A stretch of DNA of 64,000 nt, from positions 21,132-85,131 of the forward strand of contig MPUH01000192.1 of NCBI GenBank assembly GCA_001970955.1, written 5' to 3'. This DNA comes from Stentor coeruleus (taxonomy: Eukaryota; Ciliophora; Heterotrichea; Heterotrichida; Stentoridae). The notes below the pieces were generated by a model, which worked only from the letters and a program-made list of their open reading frames with translations, had not been told where the DNA came from and did no database searches. Shown here in pieces: positions 63,646-64,000 of the stretch (position 1 is its first letter; every line of letters starts with the position of its first letter). The translations under genes and the position numbers were made by a program.

Positions 63646-64000
63646 ATGCTGAAGTTTATTCCTAAAAGACTTCTTCACGTTGGCCAGACAATACCACAAA
63701 TGAACCTTACTATTGTATCAGGTAATGCACAGAGGTATAATATCGAGAAAAGTGTTGATAGTATTAAGTTCTTTGGGAATAAGAAANAGTGTTGATAGTA
63801 TTAAGTTCTTTGGGAATAAGAAAATTGTATTAGTTGGGTTTCCTGGAGCTTTTACCCCAACTTGCACTGGATCACATATTCCAGAGTTTGTGAAACTTAA
63901 TGAAAAGTTCAAAGAAAAAGGTGTTGAGGTTGTAGGCCTTGCTATTAATGATCCTTTTGTTCTTAAAGAATTTGGTGAAGAACTTCAAGCTTCGATACCT
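63646..64000 (+). CDS. Peroxiredoxin (Prx5 type), 3' end outside window, contains assembly artefact
   Basis: Starts at the ATG at 63646 (MLKFIPKRLLHVGQTIPQMN). N at 63787 is flanked by an identical 36-nt sequence (63751..63786 and 63788..63823); ignoring the repeated 37 nt gives an open frame through the window end. GFPGAFTPTCTGSHIPEFVK contains the peroxidatic Cys (position 61) in a PxxxTxxC arrangement characteristic of Prx5/AhpE-like enzymes, which reduce peroxides with thioredoxin or glutaredoxin. The basic, hydrophobic N-terminus could be a mitochondrial targeting signal. The resolving Cys would lie beyond the window. Confidence 0.88.
63751..63823. repeat. 36-nt identical flanks around a single N
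   Basis: 63751..63786 and 63788..63823 are identical, with N at 63787; same pattern as at 54369, an unmerged contig overlap. Confidence 0.9.

Overview
The window looks like macronuclear DNA of a heterotrich ciliate, most likely Stentor or a close relative. The DNA is very AT-rich, reading frames use all three standard stop codons, and conserved eukaryotic proteins are interrupted by introns of only 15 nt (sometimes 16), a size known from Stentor. The window also encodes ciliary-type proteins (SHIPPO repeat, CDKL-like kinase, divergent tubulin). I place 21 introns: 17 of 15 nt, two of 16, one of 18 and one of 20. Removing them joins fragments that would otherwise look like separate small genes. 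No bacterial features, transposons, CRISPR arrays or telomeres were seen.

Layout. 0-8 kb: a CH-like/helical-repeat protein (runs off the left edge), a small MGCC protein, a CorA-type Mg2+ channel, a SHIPPO-repeat protein and an ankyrin-SAM-SAM protein with a CaaX-like end. 8-15.4 kb: an ACAT/DGAT-family acyltransferase with Cys at the catalytic His position, a probable mitoribosomal mS33, a five-exon DEAD-box helicase, calcineurin A and an aldo-keto reductase. 15.4-25.8 kb: a relic of a pseudokinase gene, a hybrid histidine kinase with a degenerate ATPase part, a divergent tubulin, a beta-ketoacyl-ACP synthase lacking one catalytic His, a LisH-DYRK kinase and a large GOLD-like protein. 25.8-36.4 kb: a gene broken by a 104-nt duplication, a CDKL-like kinase with a tandem-acceptor intron, a TBC Rab-GAP, riboflavin kinase, an unknown protein and an LRR protein. 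36.4-46.4 kb: histone H2B, two neighbouring pseudokinase-like paralogues and a 1943-residue REJ-type membrane protein. 47-55.4 kb: a TMEM185-RING protein, an ankyrin protein, a RagC/D-like GTPase, a 7-TM receptor, dephospho-CoA kinase and a cysteine-rich protein. 55-64 kb: tRNA-Arg(TCG), an MGCC ankyrin protein, casein kinase 1, VPS35, three unknown proteins and the start of a peroxiredoxin.

The genes are ordinary eukaryotic nuclear genes with no operon logic. Many encode signalling or membrane-trafficking proteins: calcineurin, CK1, DYRK, CDKL, RagC, TBC, VPS35, a GPCR and a histidine kinase. The most unusual observations are: (1) a composition switch inside the long intergenic spacers, GT-rich in the left half and AC-rich in the right half on the given strand, whatever the direction of the flanking genes; (2) two introns with tandem acceptors, where the usual 15-nt splice would destroy the frame and a longer 18- or 20-nt splice preserves it; (3) a pseudokinase family with two neighbouring copies and one decayed copy about 21 kb away; (4) several enzymes with a substituted catalytic residue. 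Two single-N positions are flanked by exact direct repeats and look like unmerged assembly joins.
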